Source: Embiotoca jacksoni (lineage: Eukaryota; Chordata; Actinopteri; Embiotocidae). From it: a stretch of DNA of 64,000 nt. The DNA is taken from positions 7,501 to 71,500 of the forward strand of contig JAKOON010000056.1 in NCBI GenBank assembly GCA_022577435.1. The letters run 5' to 3'. This document shows, in pieces, positions 48,022 through 60,416 of this stretch. Under the pieces are notes generated by a model that ran no database searches, was not told where the DNA came from, and worked only from the letters and a program-made list of their open reading frames with translations. How positions within the stretch are numbered: position 1 is the stretch's first letter; each line of letters starts with the position of its first letter. The translations under genes and the position numbers were made by a program.

Positions 48022-48199
48022 CTGCGAAAACAAGGACAGAAAAACGACAGAGGATCAATAAAAAAAAAAAAAAATAAATAAATGTAATCACATTTATTTA
48101 AGTATTTTTTCTAAATGAGAGGTGAAAATGTCATTCGAAGAATTTCTGAAAAAAGGAAATTCAACCCTTTTTTTCTGTGGAAAAGCTACACATGACAAC

Positions 48200-48259
<60 letters not shown>

Positions 48260-48630
48260 TAACAATAATAATAGTAATAATAAACACCACCTTTCATACA
48301 AGAAATACAACTCGGAGCATTTTAAATCAATTCAAATGATTATTCAAAGAAAAGTATTCCTACAGTAAATGTATTTAATATATATATATATTGGCAAAAT
48401 AAACCTTTATTTTACATTTAAGTTGTTATATATTACATACGTTTTGGACTTTTATCATTATAATACTTCAAACACGAAAAAAAATCACAAGGTTCATGAT
48501 CGTGGAATTTCTTTTTCTAGTGGTAAATTATTATTATTTTCTTATCTTATTTAATCCCCTTATTGGTTCTTTATAAGTACTCGTATGGGTTCTACTATAT
48601 TACTGAGAAAATGTTTTATTTATTTTATTA

Positions 48631-48707
<77 letters not shown>

Positions 48708-48716
48708 TACCCCCAC
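48022..48716 (-). other. Probable csnk2a2 intron within the 3' UTR
   Basis: Bounded by the donor and acceptor noted for the 3' UTR exon. Filled mainly by simple sequence: an AAT/ATA array (48201-48283) and an A run joined to an AT repeat (about 48637-48701). Confidence 0.45.
48201..48283 (+). repeat. (AAT)n trinucleotide array
   Basis: AAT/ATA units with a few C or G interruptions at the right end. Confidence 0.95.
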
Positions 48717-48723
48717 CTGTGTT

Positions 48724-51066
48724 TCATCGCGCTGTGGTGTTGCCACTGGAAACCATGTTGTTGTCGGAGTTGGACAGCGACTGCTCCTTGACTACGGGGT
48801 CTGCGGGTACATTAATTCAATTAATTAATTAAAATAAAATATTAAAAAATCGTCCGGCAGACGTCCTGTTATTCGGCGGCTTACAGAAGTAGGGATGCTC
48901 CATGGCCTCGGTGGCCGTCAGTCTCTGCTGGTGGTCGTAGCGGAGCAGCTTGTCCAGCAGGTCCAGAGCTTCGGGACTCACCAGGTGCTGATTCTCCGTC
49001 TGCACGAACTGTTCCCAGCGCTTCCTGCTCTGCCTGCAGGGGGCGACAAAGACACTTTAGACACCCAGCTCACAAACTGCTGAAAATGACTGAACTGGTC
49101 GCGGTAAAGATGATTCTTTTCATCTTTTACGCCGTTTTGATATTTCTCTTATTGAAATGCGGAAGAAGAAAAACATTCTCGTTATTCCTTCGGATGGAAA
49201 TCAAACCGAGAAACAATTAAAAACGGTAATAAAATGACCTTTTAAGGAACTCCGTTTTTTTCCTGCCTGTGTTTTCCACCCCAGGAACCAGGTCTTGATT
49301 TAATTCCTGGGAGATTATTTGACTCCCTGTTTGAGGAAGAAGTACTTTCTTGAACCTTTCAGCTCAGACGACGACTTCATGACCGTTGAGCTCATTATCG
49401 TCATTAAACTACGGGCGGTTTTTGACCGCTAGCGATGCTACGAAGCGATATTTTGGTGCCCCGAATTCTTTTAAATATTTCATGTTCCTCTAGATTAATA
49501 TTGTACATGCAGGAAGAAGCTGATACACCGAGAAGTTTAAAAAAAACATCAGACGGAGGCGAAGCAAAAAAACAAAAACAAAAAACTGGATGTGAGCGAT
49601 GTTGTTTTAAAACTGAAAAGCAAATCAATTCTGTAAATGTTTAATGAGCGGAGGCTTCGAGGATAAAAGTTCGACTTGGTGCCTCTGAGAGTCTGAAATC
49701 GTGTGAAGCCATAAAAAAACCCAAAAACAAACATCCCCCTTCCTTCCCGCAGCGTGAAGACTTACTGTCCCAGCAGGTCTTTGAAGCGCGGGTCCAGTTC
49801 GATGTGGTATTTACGCAAGTAGCCGAACAGCTCGTCCGTCCCCAGGACTTTGGCAATTCGTACCAGCTGTAAAAAACACAACTCATTCAAAACTGGCGTT
49901 TCAGATTCATAAAGCTTCCTCGAAAACAAAGAGTTCCTATCGGTGACGAAAATCGAAGAAAATGCGTCGAATTTCTGCGTTTTCTGGGAATTTGTCCTTA
50001 AAGTTAAAAGTAAATTCTTGTTAAAAGAAAAAAGAAAAACAAAGCGACTTGTGGACGGCGGAAAATTGCGGAAGTGCAGCGAATTATTCTTCGGACTCTG
50101 AATGAAAGCGAGTTAAAGCAACGCGGCCGATTATATCGTGCAGAGATGATGTTCGTGGTCGAGCTCAATAAGAGACGATGAAACGATAGCACAGAAAATA
50201 AAAGCGATCGCAGCACAAAGATATTTAGCAACTGGCAAAAATCAGCGACAAACAAAAACGCTGCTTTTAGCCTCATTTTGTGGGATGCAGTTTCCTTAAG
50301 TTTCCACTAGATGTCACTGTTCGTTCTGTGTTTATCAAACGACCGATCGCATCTTTTTAAGAGGATCGAGTAGATCGAGAAAGATAAAAGTTTCGGTCCT
50401 TTCGTTACTCATTCTGAGAAGTTTCCTAAAAATAAAATAAAGTTAAAGTTAGAAACTCTCCGAGAGGATTCGGAGAGTCTTTGTGAATATGGACGCTGAC
50501 TTTTCTTTTGTTTTACATCTTTGTACTGGAACCAACCAGGTCTTCGTAAACTACCTGGGAGATTATTTGACATAAAAAAAACTTTTTAAGCGGTCAAGCT
50601 AGCCGCCCCGAGGATTTTATGTGCACGACTATTCACGGTGTTACGACACGGGTGGTGTGGGCGGAGTCAAACGAAACTCTTAGAAGTGAACCAGTCTGTA
50701 ATTTTATCTCGTAAATCATAAGCCCTCTTAACAACAACAATAAAAAGGTACAGAAGTCTTTACGTAACTTAACGGTTAAAATTTTGCGTTTTTTCCAACT
50801 GCATTGTGAACGGGAAGTGCGGCGGTGCTCAATGTGGGCGGAGTCAAGAACAGCACGTCGGGGGGGAGGAAGAGGAGGGGGGGGGGGGGGTACCTGGTCG
50901 TAATTGTCTTGTCCGTGGAAGAAGGGCTCTTTCTGAAAGATCATACTGGCCAGCATGCAGCCGAGGCTCCACATGTCTAAACTGTAGTCGTACATCTGCA
51001 ACACAAAAATACCAACAACGGTGAGAATCAGCGGCGCGACGACAAGCTGAACTCGTCTGGGTTCAG

Positions 51067-51143
<77 letters not shown>

Positions 51144-51821
51144 CTGGTAGTCCACCAGAAGCTCGGGGCCCTTGAAGTATCGCGACGCCACTCTGACGTT
51201 GTACTCCTGCGACGGGTGGTAGAACTCCGCCAAACCCCAGTCTATAAGTCGTAGCTATGGAAACAGACGGTATGACATCATTCAGCTTCACACTCACTTT
51301 TTTTTATATATATAACGCCAGCTGCTAAAACATCCTCAGCTGTGTCCTCAGGTCACCTACCCCCCTCCTTTCCCTCTGGGTTTGATATCTGTTGTATTCA
51401 GTAAGGGTTTTAAAGTTCACATCTGTGTCGATCTGCTGCCCCCTGCTGGACATAAATTTTAACTTCTATTTTCTCTTTTGAAATGATAAAATAAAAGTGC
51501 ACGGTTAAATCTGACTTTTCAACAGCTTTTGAATGTTTCCTCTTGAACTGAAAGTGTTTGATTAACACTCAAAACTCAAACATCCACAGCAATTTGGTAC
51601 CGAATGACGAGATTTTTATTTTTCAACACTTGACGGTATCGAAGCGGTTCGGTTTCTGACGTAAAAGTTTATTGACATGTTAGGAGTCAATAAACGCTTT
51701 GGTGAACTGGTTTCATTGTTCTGCAGCAAGAAGCACATCTATTTAGGTGGGAAGTTACATCTGCTGTTATTTTAAGGCTCTCACACGTGGACTCCTTTTA
51801 AAAGATGGCAGAAGAAATATA

Positions 51822-51860
<39 letters not shown>

Positions 51861-51972
51861 GAAGACTATATAGGGCACCACCTACCTTTCTCAACTGGTG
51901 GTCGATCATCACATTGTGGGGTTTGACGTCACGATGCATGATTCCCATACTGTGACAGTAGTCCAGAGCCTG

Positions 51973-52046
<74 letters not shown>

Positions 52047-52154
52047 ACACACATCATTAGATTCAACTAAGATGCAAAACTCAGAAGTCTTTTTTTTTTT
52101 TTTATTCCTGGGAGTATCGCCAGAAACGGGAGTGAGTGGGAGAATTTTTTATCT

Positions 52155-52221
<67 letters not shown>

Positions 52222-52322
52222 CACTATGCAGCGTTAGAAACCAGCCTCACCTTCAGTAGTTCGTACATGTAGAAACGGATGTCGTAATCTGTCAACTTCT
52301 GGTACAACTCCTGCAGGGACGG

Positions 52323-52403
<81 letters not shown>

Positions 52404-55400
52404 GAAACTGTGTCAGGATCTGCTGGCATCTTCACCGGATGTAAAAACTCACAGGGGAGCTGACGATGATGATGATGAAGAGCCTTCACGCCAGATTGTA
52501 TCGTACCTTGAAGTCTGTGTTGTTGATGCATTCGAAGACGAGCGCCGGAGTTCTGGACTGCACGGAGAGAAAGGAAGACGTGGTCAGAAAAAAAAACACG
52601 AAACAGGCCCCCTCTAGTGGCCGTCGGTGGTATTACAGCTTAAGGCAACTTCTGCATCGGCCTCATTTCTACGAACACTTTTTATGTGGTTGCCGCTTGG
52701 TTAAAGTCCGGTCGAGCTAGTCGCCTCTAGGATTTATAAGTGCACGACCGTCCGTGGTGTTACGACAGAAAAAGGACCAATAAAAACACAGTTTCCGCTA
52801 AATGGGTTCACATTCAATAGTAAATTAGTAAAAAACAACATTATATTGCATATTATATGAAATTCAATTCCAGTTCTATTGCCATTGAGCACGTTCCAAG
52901 TGTACAGTTGACCAATCAGATCTCTGAACTACTTGGTGTATAATAAGTGATTCGACCCCACCAGGAACCTCGCTGGACCCAAACCCGACACTCAGTAGGA
53001 CCATCTGCATCACTGCTGCTTGATTTCAAGTTTAAAGAAAAAAAAACCTGCAGATATAACGATACGTTTTTGTTTACAGGAACAAACAAACAGAGAAGAA
53101 ACCCTGCAGGGGTTCCCGCTGCTGCACCCAAACGCATCCTGGATTAGTCAGAGTACTTCCATGGTCTAAAAATAGTCCGTCTTTCCTGTTTTTTTTTAAT
53201 GTTTTGCAGCACAGAAAAAAATAAAAAGTTTGTGTCTTTCACACAGGATGGATAGAAACACAGAAGAAGAGCGTTTGGATTATTTAACTAAACTTCTGAC
53301 TCCAGATGATTCAAACTCCAAGAGTTAAAATGTTTGTTTGTCCGACACGCCAGCAGCAAAGTTCCATCGTGACGTCCACAATCACACAAAGAGATTTCCC
53401 ACAACTGATTACGTCATTTTCCAACAACCACCATCACTCCTCTACTTTCCAGGATCTCTTTACAGTCAACACGGACTCGAGAGCTTTCACTTGACTTTAA
53501 AGGGCCTCCTTTGGAGGTTTTGACCACTAGGAGCGCTAACAGGTCTTTTTACACACCGACAAAATTAACAACATAAAAATACTAAACTCCAAATATTTCG
53601 TATCAAAACTGCTCACGCTGGCAGCGAGGCAGATTTGCGTTAAAAAAAAAGAGGCTTGAGTAGGTGCAGAAAAATTATGCATTCAACATCAACAAAAAGC
53701 TTTTTCGCCACGTAACATTAGCGTTATGTGTAAAAGTATTTATGACAAAAAAAGTACTTTCGGAAAAATATATTGACGTGCAAATTGTACAAAAAAAAAA
53801 AGCAAGTTTTTATGGGCGGGTTCTCGATTTATTTGTTTTCTTACACAAACACAAAACATAAAAACATAAAAAACGCTTTTCTGCCTCATTTCGCACAATC
53901 ACGCCGGTCAAGAGTCAGTAACGCAAGAAACGCTTCGCTCACGAGAAAAGCTGCGAAAAACCGCTAGCAAGCTCAAATACCAACAATTTAAAAAAAAAAA
54001 TCTGCTTTGTAAATGCTTTACGAGGAAGTTACACACAAAATATATACAGAATATGAAAAAAAATACAACCTTTAAACAACCTTTAAAAAGTCAATCCCAG
54101 TTAAATTCTCTATTTACTTAAGACACAATTTATTTATTTTTTTGCGTTTAGTTGCTGGAGTGATATAAAAGGTCAGACTGGAGCGTTCCTAATTTAAACA
54201 CCATTAAAACAAACACACAGCGATTAATTATTCACAATACTGTCAACGGGAGTCACGTCCTTCCCAAGAGAAAATCAGGGCACCAGATAAAGTAGAAAAA
54301 AAATAAAAAATTGTGCTCTAATTTAACCCAATAATGTTTTTCTATACATTTTTCACACTTTAAAAAACCCCGTCATGAGCGCGCCTACCACCGGGTCTTT
54401 GACTGTGTCCACCAGACGGATGATGTTGGTGCCTCCTCGCAGGTTCTCCAGGATCTTGATCTCTCGCTTGATCTTCTTCTTCTTGACCGGCTGAAAAAAA
54501 GACAAAAACAAAAATCACATCCAGGCGTCACCTCATTGAGCATCAATGTTTACATGTAAATAAGTGACGGGTAACACCTGCTTAGAGGTCTTTTCTTTTA
54601 GCTATTTCTGTTATATGCAGTTTGCTTATTATCACAGGATGTGATTATGTATGACTTTTATTTTTTCTTTTCGGTAGAAGCGAGATTTTATTTCCCCTCA
54701 ACTTGCAGTTTTTTTCTTCAATTATCACAATTTTCACCAAAAATCCCTTAAACAAAACAACAACAACAACGTTCAGAGCACTTTTCGAAAAAGAAAAACA
54801 CTGTAAAAAATCAATAACTTTTTGAGCCCAACGATCACCAAGGAGAACCAAGAGAGACAAAAATACAGATTTAACAAACAAAAATCACATCTGGGCGTCT
54901 CCTCTTTCAGCATCAATGTTTACAGGTAAATAAGTGACAGGTAACACCTGGTTCAAGGTCATTTTGACGATGATACTGACGGCAGCGAACTGAAAAGAAA
55001 AATCGCTGCCAGCTCTTTAAAAGACGCCCGAAATGACTCGGATACGTTAATGATGTCTTGAACATCGGCAGCAGGTGGAGTCACCTCAGCTTCACCCGGC
55101 AACGATCGAGGAGACGGCAATTAAGCCAATCAACCGTTTTCCGGGAACTAACCCTCGCTTCAGATCGCAAGCTCCGCCCACTTTGTGAACCCTTGCTTGG
55201 GAGTGCAAGCTCCGCCCACTTCGTTAAGACGCCGACATATATAGCTTCGCTTCAGCGAATAGTTCAAAGCATACGTTCACTATTACGATTGCGTACTCGT
55301 TTATGATTTACGTGTTGGTCTTTTGCTGTGTTTCTCATGTCTCTATACGTCCTCGTCCTGCTGGCAGCAGCCGTTTTAATCTTCCTCCGGGATTTACAGA

Positions 55401-57171
55401 GCAGCAGGAGGTTTAGTCGCTGGCTTAACGGCACGGCTGCAATTAGCTCCAGATCAGCAATTACAGACTGACCCGGAGCCACCGCGATTGGTCCGCTGAT
55501 CGGTTTGGTTAATAGAGCAGAAAGGCCAGGAAATAAATAAATAAATAAAATGGGACCGTTTCAGGTTGTTAAATGTGACAGTATTTTTTTTTTTATTTTT
55601 TTTTTTAAATCTCAATAAAACAAAAATATTCAAAGGCTTTTAATTTCTTTTTTGAAATAAAGTTCAGCTCAGGTTCAATCAGAAAGACAATATTTTAGCC
55701 TCAGTTTTATTCACGACTCTCTCTGCTTCGACCAATCACCTGATAATGATTGTTTTCTGTAAACCAATCAGATTTCAGCATGATCTGAACCGGCCAATCG
55801 TCAAACAATCCAACTTTAAAATCTGTTTTTTCCCCCCACTCTTCTGCATTCAGCTGGTATTTCAAACCATTCACCTCCCGTCTTTATCACAGTCTACGGC
55901 TCATCACATCATCATCACATCATCATCATCATCATCATCATCACCTGTAGGTCTCCCCATCACATGGAGGAAATTCTCGATAATGTTCGTCACTTTTTCA
56001 CAAGAAATCCTTCAGACTTTTTTTCTCCAATAATTTTGCATCTATTTTAAACGCATAAAGTCACTCCGAGTTTCATCAGCGGTTGTTGAATTATTTAAGA
56101 AATAATTAGCAACTATTTTCACTATAATTGATAAATCTATTGATTTTTTTTTGCTCTGCAGCTGTTTTCAAACTCTTATTAAAACCTACTTTTATTTAAA
56201 TGATTTTTCCAAACTGATTATATTTGTAGTTAATTGTTAAATATTTCCTTTTAATTCTTCTTTCATATTTGTAACATTTATTGCATGTAGGTGCTCTACA
56301 CATCAAAGCTATTATTATTATTATTTGTTTAATGATTAAGAAAATAGTGTAAAATATCCATCCAAATTTACTAGAGCCCAGTGTGGCATCTTGAAATTGT
56401 TTATTTTGTTGGACCGAAACACCGAAACACTCAAGTTTGCCGTCACACGAGACAAAGAAAAGTAAGAGTCAAGAATGTTTTTGGCATTTTTTTTTTTTCC
56501 TCGATATCTTCACGTTACCACGAACGCACGAATCCCGGAGAGCTGCGTCTCGCTCACCTTCAGGATCTTGACCACCACCTTCTCATTGTTGGTGATGTTG
56601 ATAGCCTCGAACACTTCGCTGTACTTCCCTCGGCCCAGCTTCCTGACCAGCTGGTAGTCCTCCTGGTTGCTATGGGGACAGACAGGAAAAACAGTGGCCG
56701 CACGCGAGTGTGACTTTGTGTGAGAAGAAGAAAAAAATATATATTTCCAGGCTTTTTTTTCTTCTTCTTCTTCTTCTTCTTTCAGCGTGCAATTAAAAGT
56801 CGGCCTGAGAGCTGCTGCTGTTGTTTGAGTGTTCCCGTCATGAGACCCGACAAGAGAGTTCTGGTTCTGGTTCTGGAGGAGAGGATGTTATTTATGGGGA
56901 CAAGAGATGGAGGTGAGGACAGCAGGCTGGTTAAACTGTCCCACCACGGTGTCCTCACACCCTCCACAGCTACACCACAACAGACGTCCATCTGCCCTCT
57001 CCTCCGTTATCTGCTGCGGCCTCCATTAAACATGCATTTAATTAGTAAATCAGAAAATGTCACTCACTTCCAGTTGGGTACGTGGGCCTCGTAGTCCCAG
57101 TACTCCCGGGTCTTCAGCGTGTTGACGTCTGCGTACACACGGGACTTGCTACCGGCCACCGGACCCGGCAT
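48724..57171 (-). CDS. csnk2a2: Casein kinase II subunit alpha' (CSNK2A2), complete, 11 coding exons, 350 aa
   Basis: Catalytic alpha' subunit of the constitutive Ser/Thr kinase CK2, acting in nucleus and cytoplasm with CSNK2B. Exons in transcript order: 57068-57171, 56558-56669, 54389-54490, 52507-52557, 52251-52310, 51886-51969, 51144-51254, 50894-50995, 49766-49866, 48885-49033, 48724-48800. Total 1,053 nt, 350 aa, the exact length of human CSNK2A2. Landmarks: MPGPVAGSKSRVYADVN start; GRGKYS glycine loop; catalytic Lys69 in VVVKILK; basic cluster PVKKKKIKRE; HRDVKPHN with Asp157; DWG (Asp176), the CK2 form of DFG; short C-tail VSSGNTTAR. The long Gly/Pro-rich tail of CSNK2A1 is absent, so this is alpha'. 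All junctions are GT-AG with consistent phase. Introns 4, 5 and 7 consist largely of CA/GT repeats. Confidence 0.97.
49034..49765 (-). other. csnk2a2 intron 9
   Basis: Intron of 732 nt. It contains a motif (GGAACCAGGTCTT...CCTGGGAGATTATTTGA, about 49280-49322) that recurs in diverged form in the next intron at about 50530-50572. Confidence 0.75.
49867..50893 (-). other. csnk2a2 intron 8
   Basis: Intron of 1,027 nt. It carries a dispersed-repeat fragment (about 50580-50655) also present at about 52700-52768, and ends in a G run (50878-50890) next to the donor of the exon at 50894. Confidence 0.75.
51069..51140 (+). repeat. (GT)36 microsatellite abutting csnk2a2 exon 7 donor
   Basis: On the gene strand the intron reads GTAACACACA...; the array is half of a 148-nt intron. 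Confidence 0.95.
51255..51885 (-). other. csnk2a2 intron 6
   Basis: Intron of 631 nt with a GT tract (51823-51857) and a strong CTCF-like motif at about 51434-51450 (TGCTGCCCCCTGCTGGA). Confidence 0.75.
51823..51857 (+). repeat. (GT)17 microsatellite
   Basis: 28 nt from the donor of csnk2a2 exon 51886-51969. Confidence 0.95.
51974..52043 (+). repeat. (CA)35 microsatellite abutting csnk2a2 exon 6 acceptor
   Basis: On the gene strand GTGTGTG runs into CCAG and the exon. Confidence 0.95.
52157..52220 (+). repeat. (CA)32 microsatellite
   Basis: 30 nt from the donor of csnk2a2 exon 52251-52310; second array in the same intron. Confidence 0.95.
52327..52400 (+). repeat. (CA)37 microsatellite
   Basis: 17 nt from the acceptor of csnk2a2 exon 52251-52310. 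Confidence 0.95.
52558..54388 (-). other. csnk2a2 intron 3
   Basis: Intron of 1,831 nt, AT-rich, with a partial copy of the dispersed element at about 52605-52770. No exon supported. Confidence 0.75.
52605..52770 (+). mobile_element. Dispersed element family A, 3' fragment
   Basis: CCCCTCTAGTGGCCGTCGGTGGTATTACAG matches the CTAGTGGC region of other copies. Its end (GAGCTAGTCGCCTCTAGG...GTGCACGACC...GTGTTACGAC) recurs at about 50585-50655. Confidence 0.6.
54500..54590 (+). repeat. Direct repeat in csnk2a2 intron 2, copy 1
   Basis: ACAAAAATCACATC, AGCATCAATGTTTACA, GTAAATAAGTGAC and GGTAACACCTG are repeated in the same order at 54874-54962. Confidence 0.85.
54874..54962 (+). repeat. Direct repeat in csnk2a2 intron 2, copy 2
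   Basis: Second copy, about 370 bp downstream of the first and diverged at several positions. Confidence 0.85.
56670..57067 (-). other. csnk2a2 intron 1
   Basis: Intron of 398 nt with a CTT run (about 56760-56781). No other feature seen. Confidence 0.8.
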
Positions 57172-58440
57172 GGCGAGACCCGTGGCTCGGGCGCCGTGGG
57201 GCGGGTGTCAAACGGAGATCTGATGACGGACCAACTGGAGGAGGGGATGGGGGGGGATTGATGGAGGAGGGGGGTGGGGGTGTGTGTTGGGGGGGGGGGG
57301 GGGTTGTAGGGGATGATTATTTATTTTTTTTTTGCTGTGTGTGGGTGTGCAAAGTGGAGCAGGCCAGCCAGCCAGCTAGCAGAGGTACAAAAAAAATAAT
57401 TAAAAAAAAAAAAGCAACCAGAGTGACAAAAAAAACAAAAACAAAACACAAAAAAAACAACAACCGGGATGAAGACCAGATATGTCCCACCGGGGAGGGG
57501 GGCGGGTTCGGTGCAGTCAGTGCCCGCCGAGCAGCGCTCCTCAGTCGGATTGTCAGAAGCAGCGGAGTCGGTGGTCTCAGCTGGAGCTCGATCGGAACCG
57601 GGACGATGAGATTAAACAGGAGGGCCGGGGAGGCATCGGGGTGTTGAGGTAGAAGAACAAACTGGACCCCTTAAAAACAAAAAGGCCACAAGAAAAAAAA
57701 AAAAAAAAAAAAAAGGGGGGCTGAAGATTTAAATATCACGGGTTAAACCTCCGGGGCTAACGGTGCTCTCTCTCTCTGCGGGCCCCAAATCCGAGAGGGG
57801 GAGACGGGCGGGCTTCCTGCGCTTCAGACGATGGACGGTCGGGGTGGAGGGGGGGGAGGGAGCGGGGGGGGGGTGCCCTCGGTGGTCCAGAGTTAGCTAT
57901 CAATCAGCTGTTGATGTTGATGGATCGGTAGCCTGGAAGGGGGGAAGGGGTGGGGGTGGGAGGGGGGTGGGGGGGGGGGGAGGTCGAGCGGGGGGGAGGA
58001 AGGGGGGAGCGGGGGGGAGGAGGGGGGGAGGAAGTAGCAGAGAGATCGATGTTGTTAGCTGACGTTAGCTCGCGATGCTACCTCAGCGCGGAGATGTCGC
58101 ACCGACGGGGAGCGCTCGGCGCCGTGCACCACCATCGGCGGAGCCCGCGTCATGTGCAGCCGGCTCGGGCTGTGCTGTGGAGGCGGGAGGTGGTGGTGGC
58201 GGCGGCGGTGGGGGAGGGGGGGAGGAGGAGGAGGAGGCGGTTTCTTCTGCAGCCAACGGACCTCCCCGGTCGAGAGCGCAGGCGACGGGAAGCGGATGGC
58301 GATTGAAGAAGCGCAAAGAGAGCCGCCCGGATGTGAAAGCCCAGCTGGGGCTGGGGGGGGCTGGGGGGGGGGGGGTGAAAGATGAGGAGTGCGACCTTTC
58401 GAGCGGGCAGCTGGGACAACAGCGCCCCCTGGCGGCCAGG
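57172..58440 (-). promoter_or_regulatory. GC-rich csnk2a2 5' flank and promoter region
   Basis: Block with many CpG dinucleotides and many long G runs on the plus strand (C runs in the gene sense), directly upstream of the csnk2a2 ATG. It resembles a CpG-island promoter of a housekeeping gene. A strong CTCF-like site lies at its distal end (58420-58438). The exact transcription start cannot be read from the sequence. Confidence 0.55.
58420..58438 (-). promoter_or_regulatory. CTCF-like motif at the csnk2a2 promoter edge
   Basis: On the minus strand this reads TGGCCGCCAGGGGGCGCTG, which agrees with the vertebrate CTCF core consensus CCAnnAGGGGGCGC at nearly every position. Confidence 0.6.
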
Positions 58441-59963
58441 GTGTTTGACGTCAAACTATTCAGAATAATTGTGTGGTAAATTAAAACAAACAATTCAGAT
58501 TTAAGGACAGCAGCATCCTAATAAACAATGTTGTTGTTTTTTATTTCTATAAAATTTCTATATGTGATTAAAAAAAAAAAAAATCAGATTAAAAGTGTTT
58601 AGTATGCTTCAAGGACGTATTTTCAAAATAAATCCCCACAAACTGGATTTCCCGCTCAAATAACTTCACGACTCGCGGGAGGTTTAGAAATGAAAAAAGT
58701 TTTTTTTTAATTTTTTTTTTTTTTTTATTCGTTAGTGCTGTGTGTAATCGAATGCTACATACATACAGATAAATCTTGATGTACACGTACTGTACGTCGC
58801 CACAACGTTTTTTTTTTTCTCTCTTTTCAAAAGGTTTTGTTTTCAACATCGTTCACATAAACTACAGTACAATTTTGAAAAAAAATAAAAAAATAAAAAA
58901 GCTATAGGAGGAGGGGAACAGTGCTGAGGAGGAGGAAGGAGGAGGAAGAGGAGCACCAGTTCCCAGGGACAGAAACACAGGAACTAACACAGCAAGCATG
59001 CAGAGAGCAAGAGACACCAGGGTCTGACGGGGTTCATTCATCTGAACTGAAAAAGGGGGAAATAGAGGATGGCGGGTGAACTGGTGCGTTTCTCGGACTT
59101 CTTTTTAAAACCTCCGGACGGCGGATTTATTTCATTTGTGCTTATAGAGGCGGGAGACTTTCTTCTTTTATATATATATATAAACCAGGAAGTGATGAGT
59201 GACTTTGACCTCCCTTTGACCTGCAGGTTTCCTCGCTGCAGACCTGCGCAGTGGAGTTATTCTTTGGCTTTGAACATAACATTTGTATTATTATACTTTG
59301 CTATCAGCGCTGTGAGTTCCTCATCTTTTCTTTTGACGTCTCGGCACCAATTGAAGAAAGAAAAAGTTATTGAGTGCTCACGATTCTTTTAAAAATAAGA
59401 GCCCACACCCTGAAAGATTCCTGATATATTCAACCGTTTACACACTGCAGAGCTCTCAGATGTTTTGTTTTTTAATTGTTTTCTTTTTGCTGTGATTTGG
59501 CTTTTGTAGAATAAATTTCTGAATTTTTTTTTTTTTTTTAAATTGAGTACGACCCTGACAGATATGACAAAAAAACACACCCATTTTCTTTTCATTACTA
59601 TTACTCCAAACCCACCCCCACAAGGCCCTGGTCTCCCCCTCCAGAGAATACACATATTCGTATGAATTTAAAACAAAAATTTAAACCGACAACATATAAA
59701 CAAATGTCAAAAACCATTAAAAAAAAACAACTAAAAAAACATACAGTACTTTTCTTTCACTTTAAGTCCAACTTGTTCTCAAAATGCCATATTTATAAAA
59801 ATAAAAAAACCTCGCGTGGTGACGATGATGATGATGATGATGATGATGGACAGAGGAGGGAGGGGATGGCAAACCAGAGAATATAAAAGAAAAAAAAAAA
59901 GTCACTTCACTCCTCAGTTTGTATTAAACACTTTTCAATACTGCACTCAAACCAGGAACCGGC

Positions 59964-60416
59964 GCTGCGTTCCAGATGACATACTTACCGCCCTCACACG
60001 TTAACTTACACATTTTTTTTTACAGGAAATAGCCTCAACATGCGAACACGCCACCCGCCAAAATATCTGCAGCTTTGATGATTTTTTTTTTTTTAACCCA
60101 GAAATGAACATGTTGTTCTGTTTTAACAACACTGATGTATTCTGTCCAGCAGCAGCAGCGGAAAAAAAAACAAAAAAACTTTTTGTGTTCAGGAACAGCT
60201 GCAGCCTCCTCAAGACGCTTTTAATTTGAAAATTCTTTACGCCGCTAGGCCCCGCCCCCACCTTCCCTTCTACGTAGCCAAGACGGCGACCGTTTTTAGG
60301 GTGGAAAAGTGTCCAGCGTTTGAGTCATCCTGGTACTTGTACTGCAATGTTTTATAGACTTAACAGTGTGAACGCACTCAAAATAGTGAGTTTTAGTACA
60401 ACATCTGGAACGCAGC
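59964..60416. mobile_element. MITE-like element with perfect 15-bp terminal inverted repeats
   Basis: GCTGCGTTCCAGATG (59964-59978) and CATCTGGAACGCAGC (60402-60416) are exact reverse complements; partial pairing continues inward (CATACTT versus GTACTAA). The 453-bp body has no ORF of note. The first bases match the TIR of 18995-19414. Confidence 0.75.

Larger units (their letters stand above)
54491..56557 (-). other. csnk2a2 intron 2
   Basis: Intron of 2,067 nt with a direct repeat of about 88 bp (54500-54590 and 54874-54962), a doubled GCAAGCTCCGCCCACTT segment (about 55167 and 55206) and a CAT trinucleotide run near 55910-55945. Confidence 0.75.

Noticed and set aside
48177..48368. Poly-Asn ORF
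   Set aside because: Translation of the AAT repeat.
57258..58479. Gly/Arg- and Pro-rich ORFs in the csnk2a2 5' flank
   Set aside because: They arise from G runs in a GC-rich promoter; frames lack splice support.
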